From contig JACQDL010000033.1 in the NCBI GenBank assembly GCA_016201065.1, positions 1-42,819 of the forward strand: 42,819 bases of DNA, in the 5' to 3' direction. Position numbers and translations under genes: made by a program. Source of the stretch: Actinomycetota bacterium (GTDB lineage Bacteria; Actinomycetota; Actinomycetes; Mycobacteriales; JACQDL01). Below are positions 1 through 8,985 of this stretch, piece by piece; the stretch's first letter is position 1; each line of letters opens with the position of its first letter. The notes below the pieces were generated by a model, which searched no databases, was not told the DNA's origin, and saw only the letters and a program-made list of their open reading frames with translations.

Positions 1-1
1 C

Positions 2-199
2 ACCCTCATGGACCGGGCCGGGCTCACCGCCCGCGCCGCCGCCGACCAACTCGGCCACGCCAAGGTCTCCATGACCCAAGACCACTACTTCGGCCGCCGA
101 ACCGCCCGCACCGGCGCCGCCGACGTCCTGGAATCCGTACAACAGCCTCCCACCGGCACCGACGACGAGCCGGAGGCGGGCACCGAAAACCATGCATAA
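2..199 (+). CDS. Tyrosine recombinase (phage/ICE integrase), C-terminal fragment
   Basis: Only the last 65 or so codons lie in the window; the reading frame is open to the left edge. The motif LGHAKVSMTQDHYFGRR is the end of the catalytic domain of tyrosine recombinases: LGH carries the second conserved histidine region and the Y of DHY is the expected nucleophile that forms the DNA-3'-phosphotyrosine link. A short acidic tail follows. Integrases of actinobacterial integrative elements (AICEs and phages) often end in this way and lie beside a tRNA gene used as attachment site; a tRNA-Thr gene begins 52 bases downstream, with its 3' end facing the integrase. The family call is firm; which element it belongs to cannot be seen. 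Confidence 0.85.
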   Translation, partial: TLMDRAGLTARAAADQLGHAKVSMTQDHYFGRRTARTGAADVLESVQQPPTGTDDEPEAGTENHA

Positions 200-251
200 A
201 CCATGCGCACGATCTTGAAACCGGCGGCCTGCACGCCGTTGACCTGCGATG

Positions 252-327
252 TGGAGCCGACGCCCGGACTCGAACCGGGAACCTGCCGATTACAAGTCGG
301 CTGCGCTGCCAGTTGCGCCACGCCGGC
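252..327 (-). tRNA. tRNA-Thr (anticodon UGU)
   Basis: Read on the minus strand, the 76 bases fold as a cloverleaf. The acceptor arm GCCGGCG pairs with CGTCGGC (one G-U pair), the anticodon stem GCCGA/TCGGC encloses the loop CTTGTAA with anticodon TGT, and the T-arm contains GGTTCGAGTCC. CCA is encoded at the 3' end. The anticodon UGU reads ACA, so this is threonine. The 3' end lies next to the integrase fragment, as expected for a tRNA gene that serves as the attachment site of an integrated element; the gene itself appears intact. Confidence 0.95.
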
Positions 328-391
328 ATGACCGCCCGCATTGGCCGGGGTCCCTCACCGGCCGGGGCCCAGCGTAGCGCCTCGACGCGGC

Positions 392-430
392 GGTGGGCTG
401 GTGACGGGAGTTGCCCGTCACCAGCCCACC
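392..430. terminator. Strong hairpin between VOC gene and tRNA
   Basis: A perfect 17-bp inverted repeat (392-408 and 414-430) with a 5-base loop lies 14 bases beyond the stop codon of the minus-strand VOC gene. There is no T-run, as is common for actinobacterial terminators. It would also insulate the tRNA gene from the VOC gene. Confidence 0.75.
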
Positions 431-444
431 CGGCCGGCCCGGGG

Positions 445-1212
445 TTACCCGGCCTGCGTCACGATCCCGAACGCCGCTCCGGACGGGTCCGCGCAGGTCA
501 CGAACCGCCCGTAGGAGGAGTCGACCGGACCGGCCACCAGCGCACCACCGGTCGCGGTGACCTTGGCAACCGTCGCGTCGACGTCCGCCACCGTGAAGTA
601 GCAAAGCCACCTCGACGGGCCGGCCTGACCCGCCGGAATCTGGTACCGCCCGGCGACGGTCTCGCCACCGACCTTGAGCATGGTGTAGTTGGGGTCCGGA
701 AGGCCGTCCGCCTTCTCGAACTCGTAGCCGAACACGGCGCCGTAGAACTTGTCGGCGGCGTCCGCGTCGCTGGTCGCCAGCTCGCTCCAACGCGGCGCAG
801 CGGGCTCATTGACGAGCTGCGCACCGAGGTGCTGCTTGGCCTCCCAGAACCCGACGTTGGCACCGGTGGGGTCCTGCACGAACCCCCGGCGCCCGAACTC
901 ACCGGACGCCGTGGCCGGCATGGTGACAGTGCCGCCTGCCGCGGCGGCCGCCGCCATGGTCGCGTCCAGATCGGCCGTGGCGAGGTAGGTGGACCACGTC
1001 GGCGCATCACCCGAGCCCGGGACAATCGGCCCGATTCCCGCGACGGGCTTGTCCCGCAGGAAGGCGATGCCGTAGTTGCCGAACTCCTCACCCTGGCTGC
1101 GCACCTCCCAGCCGAACAGGTCGGAGTAGAACTTGGTCGCGGCCTGAATGTCGGTGGTGCCCAGATCGACCCAGTTAGGTTCGCCTGACTGGTAGCTGGT
1201 CCGCTCGGACAT
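445..1212 (-). CDS. Two-domain VOC (glyoxalase/bleomycin resistance-like) protein
   Basis: The 255-residue protein has two vicinal-oxygen-chelate modules in tandem, each starting with the typical pattern (PNWVDLGTTDIQAATKFYSDLFGW near residue 12, and PRWSELATSDADAADKFYGAVFGYEF in the second half). Each module ends with a DPTGA or DPSGA loop followed by a beta strand. This is the organisation of the actinobacterial CFP30B/Rv0577-like family. VOC proteins bind a metal and act on small electrophiles or on dihydroxy compounds, but the substrate of this group is not established. The start codon ATG has AGGGAG upstream. The gene is probably transcribed alone: 113 bases separate it from rlmB and a strong hairpin follows it. 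Confidence 0.85.
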   Translation of the reverse strand: MSERTSYQSGEPNWVDLGTTDIQAATKFYSDLFGWEVRSQGEEFGNYGIAFLRDKPVAGIGPIVPGSGDAPTWSTYLATADLDATMAAAAAAGGTVTMPATASGEFGRRGFVQDPTGANVGFWEAKQHLGAQLVNEPAAPRWSELATSDADAADKFYGAVFGYEFEKADGLPDPNYTMLKVGGETVAGRYQIPAGQAGPSRWLCYFTVADVDATVAKVTATGGALVAGPVDSSYGRFVTCADPSGAAFGIVTQAG

Positions 1213-1325
1213 CGCACTCCCTATGGTCTGGTAGTGATGAGAACGTCCAGTTTGCCACCACCGATGTGACGCTCTTCACGCGGCCGTCGGGATCGCGCAC
1301 CGTGCCTGGAACTCAGCCTCGACGG

Positions 1326-2291
1326 TCAGCCTCGACGGGCCGCCCGCCGCCTGCGGGCCACCTCGGCCAACCCGATCGCGGCGGCCACGCTCGCGTTCAG
1401 CGACTCGGTCGCCGTAGTGATCGGGATCGACACCCTGATATCGCAGGTCTCCCCGACCAACCGGGACAACCCGCGCCCCTCGGAACCGATCACGAGCACG
1501 ACCGGGTCCACCGCGACCCCAAGATCGTCCAGGGACGTGGCCCCGGCCGGGTCAAGGCCAACCACCGTCAGCCCAGCCTTCGCGTACGTCGTCAGGGTGC
1601 GCACCAGGTTGGTCACCCGCGCCACCGGCAGTCTCGCCGCGGCACCGGCCGAGGTACGCCACGCCGCCGCGGTGATCCCGGCCGCCCGGCGCTCCGGAAC
1701 CAGCACGCCGTTCGCCCCGAACGCCGCCGCCGACCGGACGATGGCTCCGAGGTTGCGCGGATCGACGACGCCGTCGAGCGCCACAAAGAGCGCTGGCTCC
1801 GCCAGCTCACTACTGGCCTGGAGCAGGTCGAGTGGATCGGCGTATCGGTACGGCGGCACCTGCAGGGCCACGCCCTGATGCAGCTGGGCGCCGGTCCGCC
1901 GATCGAGCTCGGCCCGGCTCACCTCCAGGATGGAGATACCACGGTCACCGGCCGCCCGAATCGCCCCGGTGACCCGCTCGTCGGAGTCAATGCCGAGCGC
2001 GAGGTAGAGCGCGGTCGCGGGCACCTCCGCGCGCAGTGCCTCCGCGACCGGGTTCCGCCCGACCAACAGCTCCGGACCGTCCGGTGCGGGCCGCCGCTGG
2101 GCCGCGCGGGCAGTGGCGGCCACGGCGCCGGCAGCCCGCTTGACGGCCGGGTGTCCGGTCCGGTGTTCCGCCCGCGGCGTCGGCCCCTTCCCCTCCAGGC
2201 CACGGCGACGCTGGCCGCCCGAGCCGACGACCGCGCCCTTCTTGCTCCCAGGATTGCGCCGTGCGCCCCGACGCTGCGAGTTCCCCGCCAT
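1326..2291 (-). CDS. rlmB: 23S rRNA (guanosine-2'-O)-methyltransferase, SpoU family
   Basis: The 321-residue protein is a SPOUT-class RNA 2'-O-methyltransferase. An Arg/Gly-rich basic tail of about 75 residues is followed by the substrate-binding domain starting at [12 protein letters not shown] and the knotted catalytic domain with the three SpoU motifs: [28 protein letters not shown] and [18 protein letters not shown]. The E. coli homologue methylates G2251 of 23S rRNA in the peptidyl-transferase P-loop. The long basic tail is usual in actinobacteria. The start ATG at 2291 overlaps the TGA of cysS (TGATG), so translation of the two is probably coupled; the cysS-rlmB pair is conserved in actinobacteria. 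Confidence 0.93.
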   Translation of the reverse strand: MAGNSQRRGARRNPGSKKGAVVGSGGQRRRGLEGKGPTPRAEHRTGHPAVKRAAGAVAATARAAQRRPAPDGPELLVGRNPVAEALRAEVPATALYLALGIDSDERVTGAIRAAGDRGISILEVSRAELDRRTGAQLHQGVALQVPPYRYADPLDLLQASSELAEPALFVALDGVVDPRNLGAIVRSAAAFGANGVLVPERRAAGITAAAWRTSAGAAARLPVARVTNLVRTLTTYAKAGLTVVGLDPAGATSLDDLGVAVDPVVLVIGSEGRGLSRLVGETCDIRVSIPITTATESLNASVAAAIGLAEVARRRRAARRG

Positions 2292-3691
2292 CAGTACTGC
2301 CCCGATCGTCCGCTGTGCGTCCACCGTGATCCCTGCGGGGTGTCCTCGACAACGATCCCCGCCCCGACAAGCTCTGCCCGGATCGCGTCCGCAGCACCGT
2401 AGTCCCTGCGCTCGCGGGCGGCCTGACGCTGCGCCAGGGCCAGCGCCACCAGCCGGTCAATGACGGCCTGGAGCCCACCCCCGCCGGCGACCGCCCAGGG
2501 TGGGGCGAGCGGGTCCAGCCCGAGGACGCCGAGCATGGCGCGCACCGACGCCTGCATGCTCGCGACCGCGCCTCGGTGTCCCGCCGCCAGCGCGATGTTG
2601 CCTTCCCGGACCACCTCGTGGATCGCGGCGAGGGCGGCCGGCGTTCCGAGATCGTCATCCATCGCCTCGGTGAAGTCGGCGCAGAGCAGCCCGGGTGGCT
2701 GGTCGGTACCGACCAGGTCGGCCGCCCGCAGCACGAAGCCCTCCAGCCGCCGGTAGGCGGCGGCAGCCTCGCCGAGCGCATCCTCGGAGAAGTCGATCAT
2801 GGACCGGTAGTGCGGACCGACCAGGTAGTAGCGCAGCTCCACCGGCCGGACCCTGGTCACCAGGTCGGGGATCAGCAGCGAGTTGCCGAGCGACTTGCTC
2901 ATCTTCTCGCCACCCACCGTGAGCAGCCCGTTGTGCAGCCAGCAGCGGGCGAACCCGTAGCCCGCCGCGCGCGACTGGGCGATCTCGTTCTCGTGGTGCG
3001 GGAAGATCAGATCAGTACCGCCACCGTGAATGTCGAACGTGTCACCGAGGTACTTGCCGGCCATGGCCGAGCACTCCAGATGCCAGCCAGGTCGCCCTGG
3101 GCCCCATGGGGTCTCCCACTCCGGCTCGCCTGGCTTCGCGCCCTTCCACAGTGTGAAGTCCAACGGCTCGCGCTTGGCTCCGGACCCGTCCTCGGCGGAA
3201 CGCATCTTGTCGATCCGCTGACCCGACAGCGCACCGTACTCAGCGTAGCCGCGCACATCGAAGTAGACGTCCCCGCCGGCGGCGTAGCCATGTCCCCTGT
3301 CGATCAGCCGACGGATCAGGGCGATCATCTCCGGGATGTGCCCGGTGGCCCGCGGCTCCACCGTCGGTGGCAGGCAGCCCAGCACGTCGTACGCCCAGGT
3401 GAAGGCCCGCTCGTTGCGGGCGGCGACCTGCCACCATGGCAGCCCGTCGGCCGTCGCGACGCGCAGGACCTTGTCATCGATGTCCGTCACGTTGCGGCAG
3501 AACGTCACGTCGAGGCCGGTGCGGGTCAACCACCGGCGGAGTACGTCGAAATTCACGCCGGACCGGATGTGCCCGATGTGGGGCGGTGCCTGGACCGTAG
3601 CCCCGCACAGGTAGATGGAGGCGCGGCCGGTAGCCAACGGCGTGAAGTCGCGGACCGATCGGGTGCTCGTGTCGTACAACCGCAGCGTCAC
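2291..3691 (-). CDS. cysS: Cysteinyl-tRNA synthetase
   Basis: The 466-residue class I synthetase charges tRNA-Cys. The HIGH signature is seen in [16 protein letters not shown] and the KMSKS loop in [12 protein letters not shown]. Candidate zinc ligands are present: Cys in LCGAT, Cys in WHLECSAM, and His/Glu in [11 protein letters not shown]. Its length and KMSKS loop fit CysS rather than the shorter mycothiol ligase MshC. The start is the GTG at 3691, giving [11 protein letters not shown], which matches the usual CysS N-terminus; the frame stays open for 95 codons upstream but that part is not conserved-looking. It follows the FHA gene by 59 bases, so it may be read through from the kinase operon or have its own promoter there. 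Confidence 0.95.
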   Translation of the reverse strand: MTLRLYDTSTRSVRDFTPLATGRASIYLCGATVQAPPHIGHIRSGVNFDVLRRWLTRTGLDVTFCRNVTDIDDKVLRVATADGLPWWQVAARNERAFTWAYDVLGCLPPTVEPRATGHIPEMIALIRRLIDRGHGYAAGGDVYFDVRGYAEYGALSGQRIDKMRSAEDGSGAKREPLDFTLWKGAKPGEPEWETPWGPGRPGWHLECSAMAGKYLGDTFDIHGGGTDLIFPHHENEIAQSRAAGYGFARCWLHNGLLTVGGEKMSKSLGNSLLIPDLVTRVRPVELRYYLVGPHYRSMIDFSEDALGEAAAAYRRLEGFVLRAADLVGTDQPPGLLCADFTEAMDDDLGTPAALAAIHEVVREGNIALAAGHRGAVASMQASVRAMLGVLGLDPLAPPWAVAGGGGLQAVIDRLVALALAQRQAARERRDYGAADAIRAELVGAGIVVEDTPQGSRWTHSGRSGQY

Positions 3692-3750
3692 CGGGCAATA
3701 GTACGGCCGGTCGGCCGGCCCGTTTCGATGACGATCATTGAGGCGATCGG

Positions 3751-4539
3751 TCAGCCGAGATAACGCTGCACCACGTCGAGTGTGACGATGCCGTGGCCGA
3801 CGGCGAACTCGACGAGCTGCTCCTTGCGGCCGCCGCGCCGTGGCGCGCCGGATGCCAGCCGGACCACTGCCTGCTCCTGCTGTTCGGCGGAGGCCCGGCG
3901 GGCCCGCTCGGCGGTCCACGCCCGCTCCCCGATCGGCAGCTTGGCACGCACATCGTCCAGCCTCCGGTCGACCCACTCGCCGCGTCGTACCTGGGCCAGC
4001 AGCCCACAGTCATAGAGTCGGTCAGCGACCTGCTGGCTGGTCGGGATCCACGGGCTCTCCGGATATCGCAGCGTCGGCTCGCAGAGCGCGACCAGGCACA
4101 GGTGGTAGGCCGTCCCCTCGGCCAGCGCCCACGCCGGACGGGTCCGGTCCGCACCGGCGGCCGCGCTGGTCTCCGCGGCGGCGTCCTCCGTCGGCACGGC
4201 CTGCCCCCCGTGCACCTCGAACTCGAACGCGTCGCTGGTCGCGGCGAAGCTCACCCGGGCCCGGTTGCCGTTCACCACCAGATGGGTGTTGCCTGGTCGC
4301 AGGGTACGGCGGGCCACCCCGGGCTCGTCCAGCAGCAGCGGGTTCGATCCCGTGTTGGTCACCAGCACGCCGTACGGCGTCGCCTCCACGGTGCCGGCCC
4401 GCCGGCTGACCCGCGGGCTCTCGCTCACGGGCAGATCCACCTGCGGCGCCGAGGTACGACCGAACGCCAGCCGCTCACCGAGCAGCAGCGGAAGCGGCGC
4501 CTGACCCGGGCAGTCGATCCGGGCCACCAGTGGTGGCAC
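3751..4539 (-). CDS. FHA-domain protein with C-terminal winged-helix-like domain
   Basis: The 262-residue protein begins with a forkhead-associated fold. GR at 27-28, the VSRR strand at 44-47 and TGSN at 63-66 fit the phosphothreonine-binding loops, but the usual His of SRRH is Ala here. After a linker, residues of roughly 135-220 ([18 protein letters not shown]..., then [10 protein letters not shown] and [13 protein letters not shown]) look like a winged helix-turn-helix. FHA domains read phosphothreonine, so this is the natural reader for the kinase encoded just upstream: the kinase stop and this GTG start are two bases apart, which indicates translational coupling. By inference it is a phosphorylation-responsive DNA-binding or adaptor protein. 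The FHA call is fairly sure; the winged helix is tentative. Confidence 0.7.
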   Translation of the reverse strand: MPPLVARIDCPGQAPLPLLLGERLAFGRTSAPQVDLPVSESPRVSRRAGTVEATPYGVLVTNTGSNPLLLDEPGVARRTLRPGNTHLVVNGNRARVSFAATSDAFEFEVHGGQAVPTEDAAAETSAAAGADRTRPAWALAEGTAYHLCLVALCEPTLRYPESPWIPTSQQVADRLYDCGLLAQVRRGEWVDRRLDDVRAKLPIGERAWTAERARRASAEQQEQAVVRLASGAPRRGGRKEQLVEFAVGHGIVTLDVVQRYLG

Positions 4540-4541
4540 CG

Positions 4542-6416
4542 CTACCGCCTGCCGTGCGTGCGGGTGCCGAGCTGCTGCCAGATCCGGTCGAGCGCGTCCC
4601 CGGGGGTGGTGCCAAACCCGTAGGCCGCCACGACGACGCCGAACAGCAGCGCAGCGACGAGGACCATGACGGCGAGCACGGTCTGCCCGAGCGGGCCGAG
4701 CCGGCGCCCCCGCGCGGGCTGGATCGGGGCGGGTGCCCAGACCTGCGCTGGCGGTACCCGAACCGGAGGAGGCTGCACCGGACGGGACACCGCACCGACC
4801 GACCGGGACCCGGACGGACCCATCGGCACGCCGTGGGCCGGCACGCCGTGGGCCGGCACTGCCGCAGCGCGCCGCTGTGGCACGGTCGCATCGACCCGGG
4901 CCTGCTCCAGCCGCTCCAACCGGCGCGCGAGCTGCTCGTACTGCACCCTCAGCTGATCCCGCTCGTGGGTCACCTCGGCCATGGCCAGGCCGATCTGCCT
5001 GGTGCGCGCAAACTCCGCCTCAAGGACCAGCTGGGTGTCCGGCTCATCCCTGGCGGCGAGCTGCCGCTCGATCTCGCGGACCCGATCCGACTCCGCCGCG
5101 AGCTGGGCTGCCGCCCGCCGCCCGTCCCGCGCCTGCTGCGCCAGCGCCGGCACGACCACGTCGAGCAGATGTCGGTAGGAGTCGATGACGAGCCCGGGGG
5201 ATCCGACGAACGCGCCCTGCAGCCGACCGAGCGGCTTGGTCTGGTACAGCGCGAGAAGCTGGCCGTCCGCCGGCAACAGCGCCGCGATCCGCGGCCGTTC
5301 GTCAGGCCACGGCACCGCCTCGAAGTCCTCCGACAGGACCAGGGCGGCGAGACGGGTGCGGAGCTGCTCCGCCGTCCGCACCGAACGCACTGCCGGGTCG
5401 TGGACCAGGCAGTCCTTGAGCAGCGCCCGCCAACCGGCGGAGAGACGGTCGTCCACCGTGTACCGACCGGCGCACACCAGCTCGTACTGCTGCTCCGGGG
5501 TGTGCGCGGTGGTGATGTGCCGGCCGGTCAGGATCCGATGCATGGTGACCGCCAGCGCCCACACGTCGCCGGCCTGGCTCGCCCGCCACCCCTCGGCCGG
5601 CGGTCGCCGCACCCCATCGGCCCCGAGATCACCCTGGTCGCGGGTCTCGGGCGGCCAGTACGCGATGGTCCGGGCCTGCCCGATGGGCACCGCCCGGGTC
5701 GACTCCAGTGGTGCGGAGATGCCGAAGTCCGCGATGGTGAAGCGGGGGCCGACCCGCAGCAGGTTCGTCGGCTTGATGTCCCCGTGCACGAAACGGCGGG
5801 CGTGGATGTGCTCAAGCCCGGCGGCGACCTCCTCGAAGACCGCCGCCCATGCGCGCTCGGCCGGCGCGCACCGGTCTCCCAGGTCGTAGAGGTCCTCCGC
5901 GGCGAGCTCCAGGACCATCCCGACGCATCGCTGGGTGTGCTGCCCGGGCAGCTCGAACCGGAACGACGTGATCATCGCGAGGACGTTGTCGTGCCCCTCC
6001 ACCGCGACGCACGTCTCGGCTTCGGCGGAGAGCTGGTCGAGCTCCTCGGGGGTCCCCCACACACATTTCAGGGCCCGCTCGTCCGGGCCGAACCCGGATA
6101 CGGTCTCCGGCGTGGCCGGCTCGGTGCGGTACACCGAGGAGAACCCGCCGTCGGCGAGGTAGGCCAGGATCCGCCAGGAGCTGGTCGACCCGGCCCCCAC
6201 GACGGCACCGACGTCCAGGGAGACATTGCGCAGCGCGCCACCTCCCCCGCCGGACGCTCCGGTGTCCGCTCCCTGCGGCTGCGCGGCATCGGGCGCCGCC
6301 GGCCCGTCGATCGTGCCGGCCGGCGGCTCCGCCGCCTCCTCCGCCATCACGGCCGGGCCACGTGCGTCGCCGAGCTCCTCCCCGTCGACAGAACCCGGGT
6401 CAAGCGTGGCCGGCAT
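4542..6416 (-). CDS. Membrane-anchored Ser/Thr protein kinase (non-RD)
   Basis: The 624-residue protein has a low-complexity N-terminus (about 60 residues), a Hanks-type kinase domain, a coiled coil and one C-terminal membrane helix near 575-600 (TVLAVMVLVAALLFGVVVAA). Kinase landmarks are the glycine loop LADGGFSSVY (87-96), Lys117 in ERALKCVW, the catalytic loop HGDIKPTNLL (211-220) and DFG (230-232). The catalytic loop has Gly in place of the Arg before Asp, so it is not regulated by the usual RD mechanism. No PASTA repeats or extracellular sensor follow the membrane helix; only about 25 residues lie outside, so sensing is probably cytoplasmic. I chose ATG at 6416, preceded by GGGAGG; a TTG at 6443 is possible. 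It is transcribed divergently from the sigma-factor gene. Confidence 0.88.
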   Translation of the reverse strand: MPATLDPGSVDGEELGDARGPAVMAEEAAEPPAGTIDGPAAPDAAQPQGADTGASGGGGGALRNVSLDVGAVVGAGSTSSWRILAYLADGGFSSVYRTEPATPETVSGFGPDERALKCVWGTPEELDQLSAEAETCVAVEGHDNVLAMITSFRFELPGQHTQRCVGMVLELAAEDLYDLGDRCAPAERAWAAVFEEVAAGLEHIHARRFVHGDIKPTNLLRVGPRFTIADFGISAPLESTRAVPIGQARTIAYWPPETRDQGDLGADGVRRPPAEGWRASQAGDVWALAVTMHRILTGRHITTAHTPEQQYELVCAGRYTVDDRLSAGWRALLKDCLVHDPAVRSVRTAEQLRTRLAALVLSEDFEAVPWPDERPRIAALLPADGQLLALYQTKPLGRLQGAFVGSPGLVIDSYRHLLDVVVPALAQQARDGRRAAAQLAAESDRVREIERQLAARDEPDTQLVLEAEFARTRQIGLAMAEVTHERDQLRVQYEQLARRLERLEQARVDATVPQRRAAAVPAHGVPAHGVPMGPSGSRSVGAVSRPVQPPPVRVPPAQVWAPAPIQPARGRRLGPLGQTVLAVMVLVAALLFGVVVAAYGFGTTPGDALDRIWQQLGTRTHGRR

Positions 6417-6586
6417 CCCACCAGCACCTCCCGGAAATCCCAATCGACCGCTCTCGCGGTGAGCCTAGCGGGATCGCCCGACACGCGCCGTTGCTCCGCC
6501 GCGGGAGGCCCGGGGGATTCCCCCCTTCCCGGCCACTCCGACCCAGATCACGCTGGGGCCAGCACGATCCGAGGGGGAGATCATCG

Positions 6587-7183
6587 ATGGTTGCCACACA
6601 ACCCGGCACGACGGTGTCGTGGGCCGGCCTGACCGCGGAAGGCCGCAGCGAGCTGGTGCGCTTCGCGCAGGCACGGCTGGGCCGGACCCGCCTGCCCGGT
6701 ATCGACGCCGAGGACGTCGTCCAGGAGGTCCTGCTACGGATGATCGACCGTGGTGCGATCCAGTCGACTCGGACCGGGCCGGCCAGCGCCCGACGGGGGC
6801 CACAGGGGGCCGCGACGCTCATCGAGCATCCAGCGGCGTACCTGCGGCGGGCGGTGGCGAACGAGTGCGTCTCCCGGTGGCGCAGGCTCCACCGGGAGAC
6901 GCTGACCGGTGAGCTGCCGGAGCAGTGGACAGATGATCACGCGGAGCTCAGGGCGAGCTGGCTGGCAGTCTCGGCCGCGCTCGGCCGGCTCACGCCACGA
7001 CAGCAGCAGATCCTGGCCCGGGGCTTCCTGCTCGATCACTCCGACGACCAGATCGCGACCGACCTGCAGATCAGTCCGGTCACGGTGCGCACGATGCGCC
7101 GCCGCGCGCTGGCCCAGCTCCGGGTGCTCATGGAGCTGCCGCCACGCCCACCGCGGCAGGAGGCGCTGCGGGCGACGGCCTGA
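6587..7183 (+). CDS. Sigma-70 family (ECF-like) RNA polymerase sigma factor
   Basis: The 198-residue protein has a sigma region 2 (DAEDVVQEVLLRMIDRG near residues 43-60, then PAAYLRRAVANECVSRWRR) and a region 4 helix-turn-helix (ALGRLTPRQQQILARGFLLDHSDDQIATDLQISPVTVRTMRRRAL). There is no region 1.1 or 3, as in extracytoplasmic-function sigma factors. The spacing between regions 2 and 4 is short and Pro-rich at the C-terminus. The start ATG at 6587 follows GAGGGGGAGA. No anti-sigma factor is encoded next to it; instead a Ser/Thr kinase and an FHA protein are divergent from it, so kinase control of the sigma factor or of the shared 170-bp promoter region is a reasonable inference. Its stop is only 3 bases from the stop of convergent ispF. 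Confidence 0.85.
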   Translation: MVATQPGTTVSWAGLTAEGRSELVRFAQARLGRTRLPGIDAEDVVQEVLLRMIDRGAIQSTRTGPASARRGPQGAATLIEHPAAYLRRAVANECVSRWRRLHRETLTGELPEQWTDDHAELRASWLAVSAALGRLTPRQQQILARGFLLDHSDDQIATDLQISPVTVRTMRRRALAQLRVLMELPPRPPRQEALRATA

Positions 7184-7186
7184 CGG

Positions 7187-7696
7187 TCACGCCTGTGGCG
7201 GCGTCCGCCTGGTCCACACGGCGCCGGTGTCGAACACGGCCATCGCGACCGCGATGGCCGCCAACCCCTCACCGCGCCCGGTCAGGCCGAGGCCGTCGGT
7301 GGTCGTGGCGGACACCGAGACGGGTGCGCCGACCGCGGCCGCCAGAACCCGCTCGGCCTCACCCCGCCGCAAGCCGATCTTGGGTCGGTTCCCGATGATC
7401 TGCACGGACACGTTGCCTACCGAGAACCCCGCGGTACCGAGACGGCGCGCCGTCTCCTCGACGAGGGATACCCCGGAGGCGTTCGCCCACTTCGGCTCGC
7501 CGGTGCCGAACGCCGAGCCCAGGTCACCGAGCCCGGCCGCCGCGAGCATCGCATCGACGATCGCGTGGGCCGCGACATCGCCGTCCGAATGCCCCGCGCA
7601 CCCATCGACGCCATCCCACCTCAGACCAGCAAGCCAGCACGGGCGACCGTGCTCTACCGGGTGGACGTCGGTTCCGATACCAACCCGAGGGATCAT
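7187..7696 (-). CDS. ispF: 2-C-methyl-D-erythritol 2,4-cyclodiphosphate synthase
   Basis: This 169-residue trimeric zinc enzyme performs the fifth step of the MEP isoprenoid pathway, cyclising CDP-ME 2-phosphate with release of CMP. The family signatures are GIGTDVHPV near the N-terminus (Asp and His are metal ligands), [18 protein letters not shown], and [13 protein letters not shown]. The later segment [27 protein letters not shown] is the CDP-binding end. I chose ATG at 7696, which puts the metal motif where it normally lies; GTG at 7702 is the alternative. It lies 67 bases downstream of ispD, the usual pairing, with carD upstream of both. Confidence 0.95.
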   Translation of the reverse strand: MIPRVGIGTDVHPVEHGRPCWLAGLRWDGVDGCAGHSDGDVAAHAIVDAMLAAAGLGDLGSAFGTGEPKWANASGVSLVEETARRLGTAGFSVGNVSVQIIGNRPKIGLRRGEAERVLAAAVGAPVSVSATTTDGLGLTGRGEGLAAIAVAMAVFDTGAVWTRRTPPQA

Positions 7697-7763
7697 GCTC
7701 ACCCGACGTATCCAACCATCTGCGTTCCGGTGACGAGGCCGATCGGCGACGTTGTGGTCACCT

Positions 7764-8453
7764 TCACTCGGCCGGCTCAGCCGCGAGGTCGGCGTGGAGC
7801 AACGCCTCCGCGAGCAGCAGGTCGACCGAATAGGTGATCTTGATCGCGGTCGGCGAACCCGGCACCGTCATCACGGGAATCCCCAACGCTTCGACCAAGG
7901 CCGCATCGTCGGTCGCCGGAGCGGCTGGATCGGCCTCGGCGTGCGCCCGGACCAGCACCGAACGACGAAACCCCTGCGGCGTCTGGACCGCGCGGATCGT
8001 GTCCCGAGGAATGGTGCGGACGACCCGCCCCGCCCCGTCAACGGTCTTGAGGGTGTCGACCACGGGCAGCACCGGCACGGCGGCGGAGGCACCGGCCAGC
8101 ACCGCCTCAACGACCGCATCCACCACTCCGGGTGGGACCAGCGGCCGCGCCGCGTCATGGATCAGCACGACGTCAACCGGCGGTGGCAGCACCGCCAGCC
8201 CGGCGGCCACCGACGCATGCCTCGACTCCCCACCGCACACCACCGTGGCCGCCGGACCAAGGAGCGACCCCACCTCGGCCAGCCGGTCCGGCAAGGTGAC
8301 CACGATGACCGACTCCACGTACTGGGACGCCCGCAGCGCGCGCACCGCGTGCACGAACAGTGGGACACCGCCCAGCGGGCGAAACGCCTTGGGTAGGCCA
8401 CCACCGAGCCGCAGCCCACGCCCGGCAGCCGGAATGATGGCTGCGACGGTCAT
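7764..8453 (-). CDS. ispD: 2-C-methyl-D-erythritol 4-phosphate cytidylyltransferase
   Basis: The 229-residue protein makes CDP-ME from MEP and CTP in the third step of the MEP pathway. The N-terminal nucleotide-binding loop [19 protein letters not shown] carries the conserved Arg and Lys. [19 protein letters not shown] and TPQGFRR are the other family signatures (the Asp of HDAARP is a metal ligand). The C-terminal TDDAALVE and [13 protein letters not shown] complete the fold. Length and order are normal, with no fusion to ispF. It follows carD by 49 bases, as in many actinobacteria, and is probably cotranscribed with it. Confidence 0.95.
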   Translation of the reverse strand: MTVAAIIPAAGRGLRLGGGLPKAFRPLGGVPLFVHAVRALRASQYVESVIVVTLPDRLAEVGSLLGPAATVVCGGESRHASVAAGLAVLPPPVDVVLIHDAARPLVPPGVVDAVVEAVLAGASAAVPVLPVVDTLKTVDGAGRVVRTIPRDTIRAVQTPQGFRRSVLVRAHAEADPAAPATDDAALVEALGIPVMTVPGSPTAIKITYSVDLLLAEALLHADLAAEPAE

Positions 8454-8502
8454 CGCGCCGCAACCTCCGGCCGGGATGCGAGCCGCAGCCCGGTGATCAG
8501 CG

Positions 8503-8985
8503 TCAGCTCGCCAGGACGTCGTCGAGCAGCGCTTCGGCCTTGTCTTCGTTGGTGTTTTCCGCGAGCGCGAGCTCGCTCACCAGGATCTGCCGTGCCTTGG
8601 CGAGCATCCGCTTCTCGCCAGCTGACAGACCCCGCTCCCGATCGCGTCGCCACAGGTCGCGCACCACCTCGGCCACCTTGTGGACGTCGCCGGAAGCGAG
8701 CTTCTCAAGGTTCGCTTTGTACCGGCGCGACCAGTTGGTCGGCTCTTCGGTGTGCGGAGCACGCAGGACCTCGAAGACGCGCTCCAGTCCCTCCTGACCC
8801 ACGACATCACGAACGCCGACGACCTCCGCGTTGTCCGCAGGAACCCGGACGGTGAGATCGCCTTGCGCGACCTTGAGCACCAGGTAGGTCTTAGCTTCGC
8901 CCTTGATGACGCGACTCTCGATGGCTTCGATCATGGCGGCCCCGTGATGGGGATAGACGACAGTCTCGCCGACCTTGAAAACCAT
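8503..8985 (-). CDS. carD: CarD family transcriptional regulator
   Basis: The 160-residue protein starts with [18 protein letters not shown], the N-terminal Tudor-like RNA-polymerase interaction domain shared with TRCF, which contacts the beta subunit. The C-terminal helical domain includes [21 protein letters not shown]; the Trp in this segment wedges into the minor groove at the upstream edge of the transcription bubble in mycobacterial CarD and stabilises open complexes, mainly at rRNA promoters. In this genome it heads the ispD-ispF gene group, as in Mycobacterium and Streptomyces. The start ATG has AAAGGGG upstream. I could not find a clear -10/-35 pair in the region upstream. Confidence 0.96.
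   Translation of the reverse strand: MVFKVGETVVYPHHGAAMIEAIESRVIKGEAKTYLVLKVAQGDLTVRVPADNAEVVGVRDVVGQEGLERVFEVLRAPHTEEPTNWSRRYKANLEKLASGDVHKVAEVVRDLWRRDRERGLSAGEKRMLAKARQILVSELALAENTNEDKAEALLDDVLAS

Noticed and set aside
2291-3691. Mycothiol ligase MshC instead of CysS
   Set aside because: Length of 466 residues, the KMSKSLGNS loop and the pairing with rlmB fit CysS.
4530-6632. A 700-codon open frame on the plus strand opposite the kinase
   Set aside because: It is the antisense of a gene with clear kinase motifs; in such GC-rich DNA the opposite strand often stays open. No protein motif is seen in it.
7184-7186. A separate terminator between the sigma gene and ispF
   Set aside because: Only three bases separate the two stop codons and no hairpin is visible across them.
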